64,000 nt of DNA from Torreya grandis. Its lineage: Eukaryota; Streptophyta; Pinopsida; Cupressales; Taxaceae. The notes under the pieces are model-generated. The model did no database searches, was not told where the DNA came from, and was given only the letters and a program-made list of their open reading frames with translations. The translations under genes were made by a program, and so were the position numbers. Positions 36,351 through 49,092 of this stretch are shown here, piece by piece; position 1 is the stretch's first letter; every line of letters starts with the position of its first letter. The DNA lies in the NCBI GenBank assembly GCA_037957365.1, contig JARHVA010004255.1, positions 955,001-1,019,000 on the forward strand. Reading direction: 5' to 3'.

Positions 36351-37263
36351 GTTTAAAACCCTAAAAATCCCATATAACTACCCAAGTGGAACCTAGAATT
36401 ATGATTGCTACTTACTTCTACCTCAAGTTTCCTAACTTGAGTTACTTGCCTAAATAAACTTGAAGTAACTACCTTCTAGAAACCTAGATTTCTCATGACT
36501 CATTATTTACCGAGATTATTGAATGCTTAATACTTGTAGATCATCTAGACTACCCTAAGATTGTAATACCCTATTGTTTACTATGAGTTAATTGGGGTTT
36601 TCCAATAATTTTTACTACTCAAAACCTAAAATCATGATTAAAAGTACTATTTGAAACAACAAGTTGACTCTTTTCTTAAAAACCAATTGGGGTAGGTACT
36701 AAGTGTTGAAAATCACTCATATAGTTCTTTTAGAATTAGTTACAACCAATGTTAAGATTAGAAGGATCAGAAAGATTAGAGGAAGAAATAGTTGAAGTAG
36801 AAGTGCAAGCAATTCCAATTGAAGAAGTCCCTGAATTACCACTTGAGGAAATCCTAGAGCAAAGTAGGAAAGTTAAAACAAAATATAACAGATCCAAATC
36901 TCAAGAGCCAAAGATGAAGTATGAGTATATGGGGTATCTTATTGAATCGTGCATCACTTCTAAGTCAACTAAAATAAGCCAAATAAATATGGGGCATGTA
37001 TCCATGACTATGTTGTTAAAGAGATCCAAGGCTATATTCAAAACTCCACTCATGTAGGCAATGACTAATAATGGGATTTTTCAAGTTGTATCTTTCCCAA
37101 GCTCAACTCAACTTCTTAAATTTGTCTTAGCATGTGCCAAGTATTATGCCTCCCTTACTAGGACTATGAGAGATGATGCTGGTAATGTAGTGATAAGATT
37201 GGATGTTCAATATCTTAACTATTAATTGAAGATCCAAACATCATCCAAATTGATTGATATAAT

Positions 37264-38490
37264 TGTCATGTCCCCTTTTTAGTTGACATGTTCAGAGTTG
37301 ATGGTTAGCCTATTATACAACCCTCGTAGGCTGATAGGATGGATAGAGGGTCATAATGGAGCTTGGCTTGGCTTCGATTAGCAGAATTTCTATAGTTGGT
37401 TTTCATTCAAGCTCTTCTAGACATGTTTTCCTAAGCTCCTATTATTTAGGGACTTCTAACATGCAACAAATCTCCCTTATTTTGGCATGATCATGTGTGG
37501 AATCACTCCCTGATTCACCAGCTTCAGATGGTTCAAGGATCTGACATGTATTGAGGGAGATATTAATATTTGACTGATTTAATCAAATATTAATTATTTG
37601 GTCTAATTCTAATTTAAGAAAAACCCTAATTAGGGCAAGCATATCTTTTTGAGGGTATAAGGGTTTCTCATGGGAGAGAGTTGGAGGATTATGAGATTAT
37701 TGATATTGATTGTTGCTAAGAATTCTTCTGTGAAGACTGAGCCAAGGGTTTCAGGATTCCATTTGCATTGGAGAATGTCCACCCTTTAGTGTGTGTGATT
37801 TATAGGCTATGAAATATCAGCTGATCTATTGCCAATTTGAGAGATAGCTTCATACAGAAGTTATCACAGAGGTTTACAAGTTCGAGAGATAACTTCACAC
37901 AGAAGTTATCACAGGTATTTTAGGTATTTATTTTATTAGGTTTTTGATTCAATAAATTATATCGATAGAGATATTCTATATAATAGCCATATATTTTGAG
38001 ATTAGGGGTCCAACAAATAGGGTGTGTTATATTGGTGGTCGTATGAAGTCTGTACAGATCTGTACAGATCCTCACAGAGACTGACATTGATAGGCAGAGA
38101 TCGACAGAGACTGACATCAGCCGACCATCTCACCAACATCGGCAGGTTATCGACACCAAGAAACTAATAGCGGTAGTATAACCAACGTCAATGACTGTGT
38201 TTTTGACATAGTAGGCCGAGATGTGCTAGATTCAAGTTTTTTTCCCAGTTTGCAGAATACTCAAGTTTTTAAGACTATATTTTAATATTCTTTTATATGT
38301 ATGATAGAGGACTTCTATTGTAATCATCTGGGTGAATAAATAAGATATTCTATTTTGGTTTATTTATTTATTTGGAAATTATTTTGCAAAAATTGCAATT
38401 TGTTCTTATTTCACACAAAAATCAAAATACACAAAAAAGTAATTCAGAGCTTTTGTCTTTTTATAGTCCCTATTGGTTGGGGATATTAAA
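37264..38490 (+). mobile_element. E2: solo LTR of the E family
   Basis: 1,227 bp homologous to the E LTRs, starting TGTCATGTCCCC. It is flanked by ATAAT (37259-37263) and ATAAC (38491-38495). The uninterrupted site in the other D LTR reads GATATAACAATAG near 51242, so ATAAC was duplicated and the left copy later changed C-to-T. No internal E sequence is present, so this is the product of recombination between two LTRs. It interrupts the D LTR gene. Confidence 0.9.
37836..37920. repeat. Short tandem duplication in E2
   Basis: A unit of roughly 40-45 bases beginning TTTGAGAGATAGCTTCA (37836) recurs as TTCGAGAGATAACTTCA (37881). The corresponding site in both E LTRs has a single copy. Confidence 0.75.
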
Positions 38491-40473
38491 ATAACAATGG
38501 AAATATATAAGATATAATAGGAGACTAAGTTAGCATAGTGAATTAAGATAATGAACACAAACTACCTAAAGAAAGTGAAACAAGCTTCAAGATTTCCAAA
38601 GTAGATAGTAAGATTAGACTTGGTTCAGGAGGGAGATGACATTACTTAGTTGTTATGTAGAATTAATGGTGAAAATAATGCCAAATGTTTCTTAACCTAG
38701 ATGTATGAATACATCATAACCATTGATGTCACCAACATCTCTACCATGATTTAATTGACAAGGATGATAAGTGACAACATGGATGAGAAATTAAACAATG
38801 TATTACAAACATTTGATTTCAAGATGACCTCATATATGGATATAGCAAAATCAAGTGGATCCTTTTCAAGGATAAATAAAATAATCACATTAGAAACTAT
38901 GCCAAGATAAAAAAATTATCCTTAATTAGTCCTTCTTGAGTACTAAACCAATTATAAGGTAGTGAGTGATGGTTTCCTTTATGAAATCATTTTCAAGTTA
39001 AATGTAGCATGGGATGCAATTTCATAGTTTGGGTGAATTTTCATTTAGTTCCTCAATTTCACATACATTAGAGTTGGGGGTTTCTTAGGCATACTAGTCA
39101 AGTTACCCAAGTATCCTAGTGACAAGTGGATCCTCATGGGGTTATGTAGGCAACTTGTTGAATTACATGATTTATAGTCAAAAGCTCATCATCTTGTTGT
39201 TAATTTTCCTATTTTTATTGGTCATTACCACTATAAAAATATTTATAAGGCTAAGAATGTGTAAAAGGAGATGTATCAAAATTATACACAAACATATTTT
39301 GAAGTTAGATCCAATTTTGAATGTAGAGGTGTAGACCAAAATGAAATTTCTCTAAAATATATGCACATTCCTACACTTGAGGACTATTGGACTGATTACA
39401 AGATGAGTTTGATGTGAGAAGTTAACTATCAAATAAATTTATACATTTGATTTAGACATAATTTTAATGGATATGGAATATGATGGAATTGTAACCAATG
39501 ATGATTATCATGTAGTAGGGGGAGATAATGACCCACTTCTGATGATTGTTTTTGGTAAAAACCAAGTGAAGACTATCATAGATATAACTTCAAATATTTT
39601 GGCCATGACTTCCAGATAGATTCTAAATAAAATATATTATATGAATGAATTGATGACATAAACTACTCATGTAAGTCAAAAGAGGAAGGAAATAGTGCAA
39701 AGAGAAAGCAGCCAAGGACTCATAAAGAAGTTAACATTGAAAATAAATGTTGATGACACATATTCTATAGTGAAGGATAAGCAACCAATTCAACCAACTA
39801 TTACGACACCTCCCTTGATTTCTCATACTAATACCACTACTTCATCTATTTCCATTCCCTCTTCTACTACACCTAACATATATCCATTAGTACTTATGCC
39901 ACTTCCAAAGTCTCATAGAATCAAGCCTTCCAAAAAATCCATTTAGAAAGAAATTGATGTTCCTCTTCCTCCTCCATCTTCTCCACCTACTTCCCCACCT
40001 CCACCTCATTCAAAAGACTAATCCACCATTGAACATGATCCAAAAAAATTTACTACTAAAAATTGAACCCCATCTTAGGAAGTACTATAATAAAATCAAA
40101 AAGAAGTAGTTGAATCTAAGAAAGAAGCCATGAAAGAGGTAGTGGTTGAAGAGGTAAAGGAAGTTATTATAATGAAAGAAGTTGAACATGAGAAGGAGGA
40201 AACAGAGGAAGTAAAAGAGAAATAATCTAAGGAAGAAAAATAGGTAGAGGTAGTTGTAGAGAAAGTAGTAGAGGAAGTTGAAATAGAAAAGGAAGTTGAT
40301 AAGGAAAAATAAGTAGAAATTGGGAATCAAGTTGATAAATATCTAGAGAAAGAGATTGAGAAAGTTATATAAACCTAAGGATTTCCTTCTCAAGATATAT
40401 TGGTAAGGAACAACTAGTATAAGATGGTGGTTCATTTGGATACTTCCACTAGTACAAATTTCTCATCTTGGTT

Positions 40474-40664
40474 AGAAATGAAGACAACTCCAAAATCTAA
40501 AGAAGTAATAAATCTTGAAGAGATACACTAGCAATTATTGAAAATTATTGACAAAAAAGGAAAGAAACCTAGAAATGAAGACAACTCCAAAATCTAAAGT
40601 AATAAATCTTGAAGAGATACACTAGCAATTACTGAAAATTATTAACAAAAAAGGAAAGAAACCT
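40474..40664. repeat. 97-bp tandem duplication in 5' copy of D LTR gene
   Basis: Unit one is 40474-40570 and unit two 40571-40664, nearly identical apart from a 3-base deletion. The 3' LTR has one unit (about 53196-53288). It arose after D inserted and shifts the reading frame. Confidence 0.85.
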
Positions 40665-42791
40665 TAGTCTACTAAGGTAACTTCAAAATTGATAATGGAC
40701 CCTACAAGGAATTTTTTTGAAGAGGTATCAGTTCCATCATAAGGCATGAGTAAAGGATAAGTCATTGAAGATGACTTAATAATTTTAAAGATAACCCTTA
40801 GGGAAGTTACCATAGAAGGCTTGAATTAGGATACCCTGACCTTGATTAACACTTTGTTTATGAATCTTGATCAGGAGAAGGTTGTTAAGGACAAGTTAAA
40901 GGAACAAAATGACTAGTTATGTGAAATAATAGACAAAGTTTCTAGGTGCATTATACAACGATCTATTATTTCAAGAGATTAATTTGGCCAACAAGTAATA
41001 ACTGAGGTGGACTAAACTAGAGATAAAGCTAAGGCTATTAATAAATGGATGGAAAAGATGCATAACACTATTCAAGAGCTCTTCCCTAAAGTCCCAAGTA
41101 TTGATGATGATATTGTAAATAAAGTAGCTAAGTTAAAGGTAGTAATGAAGGAAATTGAGAATGAAAATGGATTTTTTGAGTTGCAGCAAGAGATTATAAA
41201 AACAATACGTAATTTGAGTGAAAATATTTTGATTTAAGAGAAGATTGTCCCTAAAATATTTATAAATAAATTAAAAAAAGAAGAGTATATCCTATATTCT
41301 TGCATGCATATTATAGAATCAATGTGTGAAGAAATGAATACTTTAGAGGAAGAAGCTCATAATGAAAAGGTGAATTTAAAACACTATCTTTTTGTTATTA
41401 CTAACATTTGGTTTGATAACATTCCAAGGACATCTAAATATTTATATGATTAATGCAAGCATTTAATGGAAAATGCCACAACTCCTTTCATAATTAAATT
41501 TATAAAGGAGTTAATCAAATATCAACATGAAATCAAGAGACTTCAACAAATACTTGAAAAGATAAAAGCTCATAGCAAGAGGTTGGAAAGAGAAATGATA
41601 AGATTTGAGATGAAAAGACAATCACTTGCTAAACCTGATGATACAATGATATATTTGATGACGTCTCAACATATCAAATATAGAGAGAAATGTAGATCCA
41701 AAGTCCATGACGTGGAATAATTGTTTTTACTCTTCTTTTTGACCATTTCTTCTCTTTTCTTCCCATTTTATTCCATTTTATTTATAAAGTAACTTTGTTA
41801 TAATTAATTACTTTTAAGTAAATATGTTTTGTAGGGTTACTTGTTAAGCTATATTACTTTATACAATTATAAGACTTGAGTAACTTGGATAAATTCCACT
41901 ACTTGAAGTCATATTACAAGAGTAAATTACTTAAGTGAACAATACTAAGCATGCAAAGTAGATGTTTTCAATCCAAATAGTGAGACCAAAAGACATAAAA
42001 TGTCACTAGTTATTGCATACCACAAATGAGAAATTCTATGTGGATGCCACTCAATAGTTCCTAGTTTTAGCATAGCACATGGGTTTTGAAGGACTTGTTT
42101 CCAATTTGTCTTGGTCTTTTGAAATTATATAAATACAAATGTAGCCCTATGTTTTAGGAGGGTGGTAATGTTTTCATAGTAATTATACTTGAAGAAAGAG
42201 AATTTAAGCAATCTAAAACTTTGTGTTTAGGTTTACGAGTCTTTACTTGTATGAAATTTGTTCAAAGTGAATGAGAAATAATGTTGTTTTCTATGTAAAT
42301 TTACATTTTAGGATATCATTTGATGGATTTGTGAAGATTAAAATGGTAGAATTTATGTTAACTTTAATCTAAATTTGAATTTCAGTCTGTCTTAGTCATT
42401 TGCAAAAAATATTATCATCTCTTGAATGTTTATTTACTTGTATGAATTCAATAAGATCTATAAAACTACTTATTGTGAAGTAAAACTTCTCTCTTCTCAC
42501 ATATTCTAGTTTTCCACTCTTATTTTCTCAAAACTTCTTTACACATACTATGAAATAGCTACTTGTTGCAAAATCACCTAGTTATGGTTCATGAACTCCA
42601 TGATTAAAGTAATACCCCCAAAATAAAACAACTTACACATAATCTATATAATCTATTAATAATTGAGAGATATGAATAATTAAAAGTAAATAGACATAAG
42701 AATATATAAGCTTCACTATTAAATGAATGGGATTTAATCCCATGATTGCCTATGTACTTTTGACATCCTTTAAAATATCTAGCTAATAGTT

Positions 42792-42811
42792 TCTGGTGAC
42801 TTTACAAGGGA
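42792..42811 (+). promoter_or_regulatory. Probable primer-binding site of element D
   Basis: TCTGGTGACTTTACAAGGGA lies a few bases after the LTR end. It resembles the TCTGGTGACTCCACTGGGGA type seen after the 5' LTR of several plant gypsy elements. It is absent after the 3' LTR, as expected. Confidence 0.6.
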
Positions 42812-43371
42812 ATGAAGAACTAAACTCCTAGAATCTAAAAAATAGATTACTCCTTCACATCAAGATAGGTGAAGTTAATGTTTAACTTTATAAAATTTTC
42901 ATGATTTTTAAAACATTCATCTTAAGTATTGAATGCAAAATAAGATACATACCTTCGAGTAAAGCATGTCATTACTGAAGTTAACTCCACTTTTTGAAAT
43001 TAGAAGCATTGCTTTTATTAGATTTCTACATGTTTTTTTTAACACCTTATTTACCTTAAACTCACTGCATATCAAGTAACTAATGCCTAAGTCTTTGTCT
43101 ATAAACCAAACTTATTAATTAATCCTCAGAAGAACTTTTACACTCCAAACTAGTTAATCAACCTTTTACCAGAGAAAGGAGAGCTCAAGACCAAACATAT
43201 GATTTCTTTGAATTACAAGAGTAGTTTAATTTCATCTTTCCCATTTAACCTAGAATAATAAGAGCCAATATTTCACTTGTAAGACAAACACAAACTCTTA
43301 TGAATCATCTACAATATAATTCCTCAAAAATAATTCAATCAACAAATCCTCAATTCCTTATTCCTAGAAGA

Positions 43372-44660
43372 ATGGTGCAACCACTTCCAATCCCTTGAGG
43401 GTAAAAATTAGACCTCTAAATTTGACTCCTCTTCACAAATTACCAAAGGGGTTAAGAAATAATTTTCCAAATTTCACAGGTGATGGAAAACAAAATCTGG
43501 ATGAATATGTGGTTGCCTTCTTTTTATCTTGTGGAGTAATTGGCATTGAACATTAGGATGTCTTTGTTAGAATTTTCATTGAGACCTTACATGACTTAAC
43601 TATAGAATGGTTTTACTATTTGGATACTCACACTATAGTTAATTAGGAGACCATACATGATTAATTTTAAAAGAGATTTAAATCTATAAAAGATTCACAT
43701 ATATTTATTACACAACTGACTCAACACAAGAAGCAACCACATGAGCATATATGAGATTTCATTGCCATGTTTAATAAGGTACTTTAAAAAATTACTCAAG
43801 CTACCCTAACCACTAGAGATAATAAAAATTTCTTTTTCATCAATGCTCAATTACCTAAATTTAGTTATTAGGTACATAGAACACATTCAATTAATTTAAC
43901 AACAGCTCAAAATCTTGTTATAGAGGTTGAGGATGTTTTGATAATGGCTATACAGATCAAGAAAATAAATTCTAAGGGTGATTTTTTTTACTTCAATCAC
44001 ATCTTAGACTACTAATCCCATTTTATATAAGTTGGGTAATGACTTGATTCAAGTAAAAAGAAAAATTAATCAAGGTACTCATGTTGCTCCCACTAGAAAT
44101 GCACCTTAACATAATTGTAATAATCAAAATAGGAACCACATTGCTGGTCATACACTAAGATTGACAATTGAATATGCTCTAAAAAATCACATTGAGATGA
44201 ATGAAGAAGATCAAATGAATAATGATACTCATTAGAGCCTTGTTGATGAATATGACTTTGTAGATCCTATTAATGACTCCAACATAAGATATCCTGAACA
44301 TCAATCATAAAGTGACTATGAAGAAGCATTTGAAGAAGATCACAGTCGCTCTTTTATAGCTTTTACAAGGTCACAGACTCAAAAAGCTAGTGAAAAATCC
44401 TCTAAGGAGATAGAAAAAGAGAAAGGAGACTCTAGATCAGATGTAAGCATTATTAAAAGAGGTAGTCCTCTACCTTCTTCTTTAGCTCCCAAAGATAAGC
44501 ATGTATCATCTTATTCTCAAACTCATAATCTAGTAACTCATACTAATAAAGGTAATTCGTATATCTCTACATCTATCCCTTATTTTGACATAATTGATCA
44601 TATTAAGAAAATAAAAATTCAAAGATTCAGAATCTAAATACTTGAGGTCCTATCTAGATC
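43372..44660 (+). pseudogene. Element D gag, decayed
   Basis: The gag core lies at about 43473-43970: FTGDGKQNLDEYVVAFFLSC, then RIFIETLHDLTIEWFYYLD, then ETIHDQF-like, QLTQHKKQPHEHI*DFIAMF and INAQLPKF. This is the F-x-GDG...H/Y, F-x-x-SL-x-x-x-A-x-x-W-x-x-L and LxxxxQxxxExxxxFIxRF order of gypsy gag. Several Gln and Trp codons are stops. A hydrophilic Glu/Lys/Ser-rich linker (44225-44640) leads to the protease. ATG at 43372 is a possible start, but it is out of frame with the core, so the true start is uncertain. Confidence 0.8.
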
Positions 44661-44814
44661 AACTGAATAGACTAGTTAAGTATGTTCAAAGTGAAGGGTC
44701 AAATAATTCAGCCAATGCCTCTAAAGGTATCTTGACTACTCCTAAATAGTTTCATTCCTAGAATAATTTTTAACTATTTCTCCCACATCTGCTTCTACAT
44801 CTTAAAGGATAGAT

Positions 44815-45225
44815 CTATTCTACGTGTCTCTCTTGATTAATGGGTTTAAGCTAATTAAGTGTATAGTGAACTTTGGAGCCTTAGATAACATTATGCTAGC
44901 TAAAGTAGCTGATGCCCTTGGCCTCAATTTGACTAAAACAATAGGTATGTGTTATTCAATGGAGAGACAAGTTCCCCAAATTGGATATATCAAAAATGGT
45001 CAAGCTATCTTGGTATCTTTCCCTAATAAAAGACTCAAAATGACAATTTTGGTAGAAGATATTCTTGTATCTTGCAAAATGTTGCTAAGTAGAAACTTTT
45101 ACAAGGATCTAGGTGGAGATGTCAAGATGGATTGTTCATGTGCTCATAATCCAATTAAAAGAGTAAATCAAAAACTCGATCCTGAAAAAAGTCCAAGTAC
45201 ACAGTTTATAAGTCTAATGATCTAA
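44815..45225 (+). pseudogene. Element D protease (retropepsin), decayed
   Basis: A 133-residue open stretch (44824-45225) reads SLLINGFKLIKCIVNFGALD, then NIMLAKVADALGLNLTKT, MCYSMERQVPQIGYIKNGQA and VEDILVSCKMLLSRNFYKDL. The pattern matches proteases of the gag-PR-aRNH-RT plant family, whose active site is CxVDSGAS-x-N-x-MP; here it reads CIVNFGALDNIML, so the catalytic Asp is Asn and the Ser is Phe. The later DI-x-x-x-Y-x-MLLSR segment is well preserved. Confidence 0.82.
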
Positions 45226-45319
45226 GGTCATAAATTCTTTTTGAAGAATTAGACCATGGAGTTTACTACCTCAAATTGGGGAAGGAGATACAAGAAACAG
45301 AAGAAATAGAAAAAGAATA

Positions 45320-45730
45320 AGATAAGATATGGATGCTAAATTTTAATGGTAGCTATAGTTTTTTTATTTTAAGTACAATGGTAGTATTGGTATCACTTGA
45401 TGGTAATGTAATGACTTACTCTTACAAAGTCATTTTTGAAAACACTAATAACATAGTAGAGTATGAGGCACTCTTGTTGGGACTTGAACAAGAAAAATTA
45501 AAAGGATTAAAACTCATAAAATAATAGGGTGATGTTGAGTTGATAGTGATACAAATTCATGGCTAGTACCATGTGAATAAAGACAAGTTGAGGCATTACC
45601 AAGACTGAGTCTTGAGTGTAACATTTGACTTTGCAACTTTATCAATCAACTTAGTTCTTCGAGATTAGAACTCCAAAGCCAATACACTTGTTGTTACCAT
45701 ATCTCTACTTAGGCCAAAGTAGTATAAAAC
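45320..45730 (+). pseudogene. Element D RNase H (aRNH type) between protease and RT
   Basis: IWMLNFNGSYSFF, then VIFENTNNIVEYEALLLGLE, GDVELIVIQIHGQ and a decayed LR-x-x-N-x-KA-x-x-L segment match the extra RNase H of this family (WxLxFDGS, TNNxAEYEALLLGL, GDxELIVxQ). The first catalytic Asp is Asn (FNGS); the Glu of EYEA and the Asp of GDVE remain. The 63-codon open stretch at 45333-45524 covers the centre. Confidence 0.8.
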
Positions 45731-46199
45731 CCTTTTTTGAGAAGGTAACTACAAAGAAGAGATGGTATACCATCCAAAGGTCCTATACAATGTTGATCAG
45801 TTGCAAGTTTTCAATGATGACAAGCTAATAGTTGCATTCCTTTGACCACAAGATAACTTCAAAGAATTATACTTTAATAGGAGTAGCTCATTTCCATTCC
45901 AGATGACAATTGGTACCACTGATCCTAAACTTACTAATAATCAAGATATAATTGAATTAAAATAAAATAAAATAAAATACCTAAAGGGTTATTATCTTTA
46001 GAATAAATATTTAACAGGCATGATAACTTTCTGAAGAGAAAGAAAGAATGTGGTGATAGTTCCTCTCTACAAGTACAAAAAATTAATATGAGAAAGGAAG
46101 AAGAACCTAAGATGGTCAAAATTGGAAAATATTTCTCTCAAGAATAAAATAAAGCATTCATCAAGATTCTCATAATATACATTGATGTGTTTTCTTGGT

Positions 46200-47420
46200 C
46201 CTACAAAGACCTAAAGTCCTTCTAACTAGATGAGGTGTAACACTATGTTCCACTTCAGCCAGAAGTAAAACCCTTCAAACAAAAGTTATGTCATCATACT
46301 TTGACTATCTAATTTACTATTTATACTATGATACATAATATCCTTGATGAAAATATCATCTATCCTATCCACCATTCATAATGGTTATCAAATATTACTA
46401 TAGTGAGAAAGAAAAATAGAGAAATATGCTTATGTATTGATTTTTACAATTTGAATCAAGCCTCTTTGAAAGATAATTACCCATTGCTCATTATGGATCA
46501 CACATTATAATTATTTATAGGATAAAAGATGTTTTCCATGTTGGATGTATTTTTAGGATACAATTAGATAAAATTAGTTGAAGAAGATCAATACAAAACA
46601 ACTTTTACAATGCCATGGGGGATGTTTGCTTATCAGAAGATGCCTTTTGGGATTATTAATGCTGGAGAAATTTTTTAATGAGTAATAGATCTATAATTTA
46701 CTCATCTACAGAATAATATTATTATGTTATACCTTGATGACTTGATAGTCTTCTCCAAAAAGAGAGATAATCACCTGGTTGATCTAGAAGTACTTATCTA
46801 GTGTAGGAGACATGGGATCTCTTTGAATATCAAGAAATCAATATTTGTTATAACTAAAGGAAAACTTCTTGGTCACGTAGTCTCTAAGGAGGGAACAAAG
46901 ATTGATCTAGAATGATTCAAAGCTATTAAGAGTTTACCTATGCCTACATCCAAGAAAAGAGAGCCTTCATTCTTTAGTAAGGTCAATTTCCTTAGAAGAT
47001 TCATTCCTAATTTTGTTGAGTTAACTTGCCATATCTCTGATATTATGAAAAAAAGGCAAGACTTCAATTTTAATTCTTAAGGTAAGTTGCTATTTAAAAT
47101 AATTAAATTAGATATAGTTGAATCTCTAGTGTTGGTTTCCCCAGATTTTAGTAGAGAATTCATTCTTTATTGTTACTCTTCTGAACATACCATGTCACCT
47201 ATACTTGTTCAGAAGAATGATGAATGAATTGATTCCCCTATATCTTTCATGAATCAGCCATTGAAAATATTTGAACTAAAGTATTGATAGATGGAGAAAC
47301 ACGCCTTTATTATTGTCAAAGTATGCAAAGTTTTCAATTACTATATTTTGTCTTCACATAATAAAGTATATGTACATGACTTTATAGTCAAATAAATTTT
47401 GACACAATAAGAATTGGGAT
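46200..47420 (+). pseudogene. Element D reverse transcriptase and RNase H, decayed
   Basis: RT motifs in order are PFKQKL, NREICLCIDFYNLNQASLKD, SMLDVFLGYN*IKL, TTFTMPWGMFAYQKMPFGII, NAG, and an intact catalytic YLDDLIVFSKK near 46732. These are followed by LLGHVVSKEGTKIDLE, KVNFLRRFIPNF and the RNase H segment EFILYCYSSEHTMSPILVQK, then EKHAFIIVKVCKVFNYY. This is the best-preserved RT here, although about a dozen stops occur. The usual catalytic Asp (FxLYxDAS) of this RNase H reads LYCYSS, so it is lost. Confidence 0.88.
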
Positions 47421-47559
47421 TACTGAGAGGAAATTGGGTAGCTAAGGTGTAAGAGTTTTATCATGATATCAAACCAATGAAGTTACTAGGAGGAAGAGGC
47501 TTGTACCATTTGATGATAAAGAGAATACCTAATGACATAGACATGATGGAATCTTTCCA

Positions 47560-48871
47560 AGCTAAATAAAATGGAGATTTACCTATGGTGCTCTTTGTTA
47601 ATATTTTGGATGAGTGGTACAACAAGATTTTCTACTTCTCAACTTATGGAGAAAGTTCAATTGATATAAAATGTAAGGAAAAGTGTACCATCAAGATAAA
47701 GTCAAAATATTATGTCCTTTGGGATAATAGTTTGTATAAAAGAGGAATTGATGTTTTTTTCCTTCACTATGTGGATAAAGAGAGACAAATGAGACTACTG
47801 GTGAAATTTTATGACAAAGCATGTAGAGGACATTTCCTAGCATGAGTCATATCAAAAAAAATCTTAAGAGAAAGGTAATTTTGGCCCAACCTTTTCCAAG
47901 ATACTTATGATTGGGTTGCTAAGTGTCAATAATGTCATCACTTTATGGGACACGTAAAGTTTCCATCTTTCCCATTAAAACTAGTTGTAATAAGTGAGCC
48001 ATTCTAGCAGTGGGGCATGGATATTATTTTCATGTTGAGTCCTTCTTCAAGTGTCAGACATTTCTATGTTTTAACTGAAACTAATTACTTTAACAAGTGG
48101 GTATAAGCCATTCTTATCATGCATGCCACTTCTAAATTTGTATGTTATTTCATCAAAGAGAACATTTTAGTAAGCTTTGGTGTCCCACAAAAGATAGTAA
48201 CATGAAATGTGGCCAACTTTTCTTTAGTATAACTAATTGATTTACATCACTCATATGGAATAAACTTGGTTCATGCTTTGAATCACTATCCTTAGGGAAA
48301 TGGTCAAGCTAAATAAAGTAACAAGAACTTGACGACCATCATTTATAATCTAGTGGATAATAATCAAATAACTTGGCACAAGAAGGTATTTGATGTATTG
48401 TGGGCTGACAAGATCAACCTAAAGAAATCTATAGGTATGTCTCATTTTTAGTTTATATATGGAATAAATGTTGAGATACCAATCACCATAGTATTTCCTA
48501 CCTTGTAATTATCTAAAGCTATCAAAGATGTGACTTATCAAGTTTCACTTGATAAGAGGATCATGTTCCTCACTAAGCTATAAGAGATTCATGTTCAAGT
48601 TGTTGATCAATTGGCTTACCACTAGATGCAATTTAATAATATATTTGATTAGAAGTCTCAAGATAGATAATTTGAAGTTGGTGACTTGGTCCTCTTGTGG
48701 GACAAACTAAATGAATAATAATGAAAGCATGGCATGTTTGACTCTCTGTGGAAAGGACCTTTTACTATAAAGAGCATTTTTGGAAGGGATAGCTTCATCC
48801 TAAATTATCCAGATGGAGATTAACTACCACTTCTAGTCAATGGATAACACTTGAAGCTCTATAATAATTGA
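47560..48871 (+). pseudogene. Element D integrase, decayed
   Basis: The zinc region is within the 86-codon open stretch 47585-47845 and beyond (FYDKACRGHFLA, FWPNLFQDTYDWVAKCQ*CH); the first His of FHxxxCGGHF is Tyr. The core begins WGMDIIFML, keeping the first catalytic Asp. The second (ITDNGxNF) reads IVT*NVANF and is lost. The Glu region reads YP*GNGQAK*SNKNL, where Glu is now Lys. The tail RDSFILNYPDGD ends HLKLYNN at stop 48869-48871. The start of the C-terminal domain, FEVGDLVLLWD, is clear. Confidence 0.85.
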
Positions 48872-49092
48872 GTAGTAGGGTAACACCTATATGTACATAA
48901 ATAAATTTCATAGTCTTTATTTTGTTTGGTTGTTTTTGCTTTTCTATTTACTTATTTTGTAGTTTTTGTTATTGAGTTTTTGAAAAGACTCTATACCTAA
49001 TAGACAAGATTCAAAACCAAAGATACTATGATCTCATCCATGTTTCCTTCTTCTTGATAGAGATAAATATTTTCCTAGTCGAAACTAGTTGA
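48872..49092 (+). other. Short 3' untranslated region of element D
   Basis: T-rich sequence lies between the integrase stop and the 3' LTR. No clear polypurine tract is visible next to the LTR (the last bases read GAAACTAGTTGA). Confidence 0.5.

Larger units (their letters stand above)
36749..41720 (+). pseudogene. D LTR gene, copy in 5' LTR: large Glu/Lys-rich protein, unrecognised
   Basis: ATG at 36749 opens a 102-codon stretch (LRLEGSERLEEEIVEVEVQA...). After stops and the E2 insertion (37264-38490) the same gene continues to the stop at 41718-41720. Removing E2, it spans about 3.7 kb, or 1.2 thousand codons. In order it has: an acidic N terminus; a globular region with NGIFQVVSFPSSTQLLKFVL, AKYYASLTRTM and GNVVIRLDV; a second conserved block around 39200-39400; a Ser/Thr/Pro-rich part with a proline run near 39960-40010; a long Glu/Lys/Val repeat region (40120-40330); and a coiled-coil-like C terminus. 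I recall plant hypothetical proteins with a similar globular region but cannot name a function. Many stops and a 97-bp tandem duplication disrupt this copy. Confidence 0.65.
30527..42788 (+). repeat. Element D 5' LTR (carries inserted E and E2)
   Basis: It aligns piecewise with 49093-63303: 30527-31784 with 49093-50355, 36351-37263 with about 50350-51248, 38491-41730 with 51250-54355, and 41730-42788 with 62235-63303. The gaps are exactly the E, E2 and F insertions. It contains the LTR gene at 36749-41720. Confidence 0.87.

Noticed and set aside
40085..40330. Minus-strand Phe/Leu-rich 81-codon ORF
   Set aside because: It is the shadow of the Glu/Lys-rich repeat region of the D LTR gene on the plus strand.
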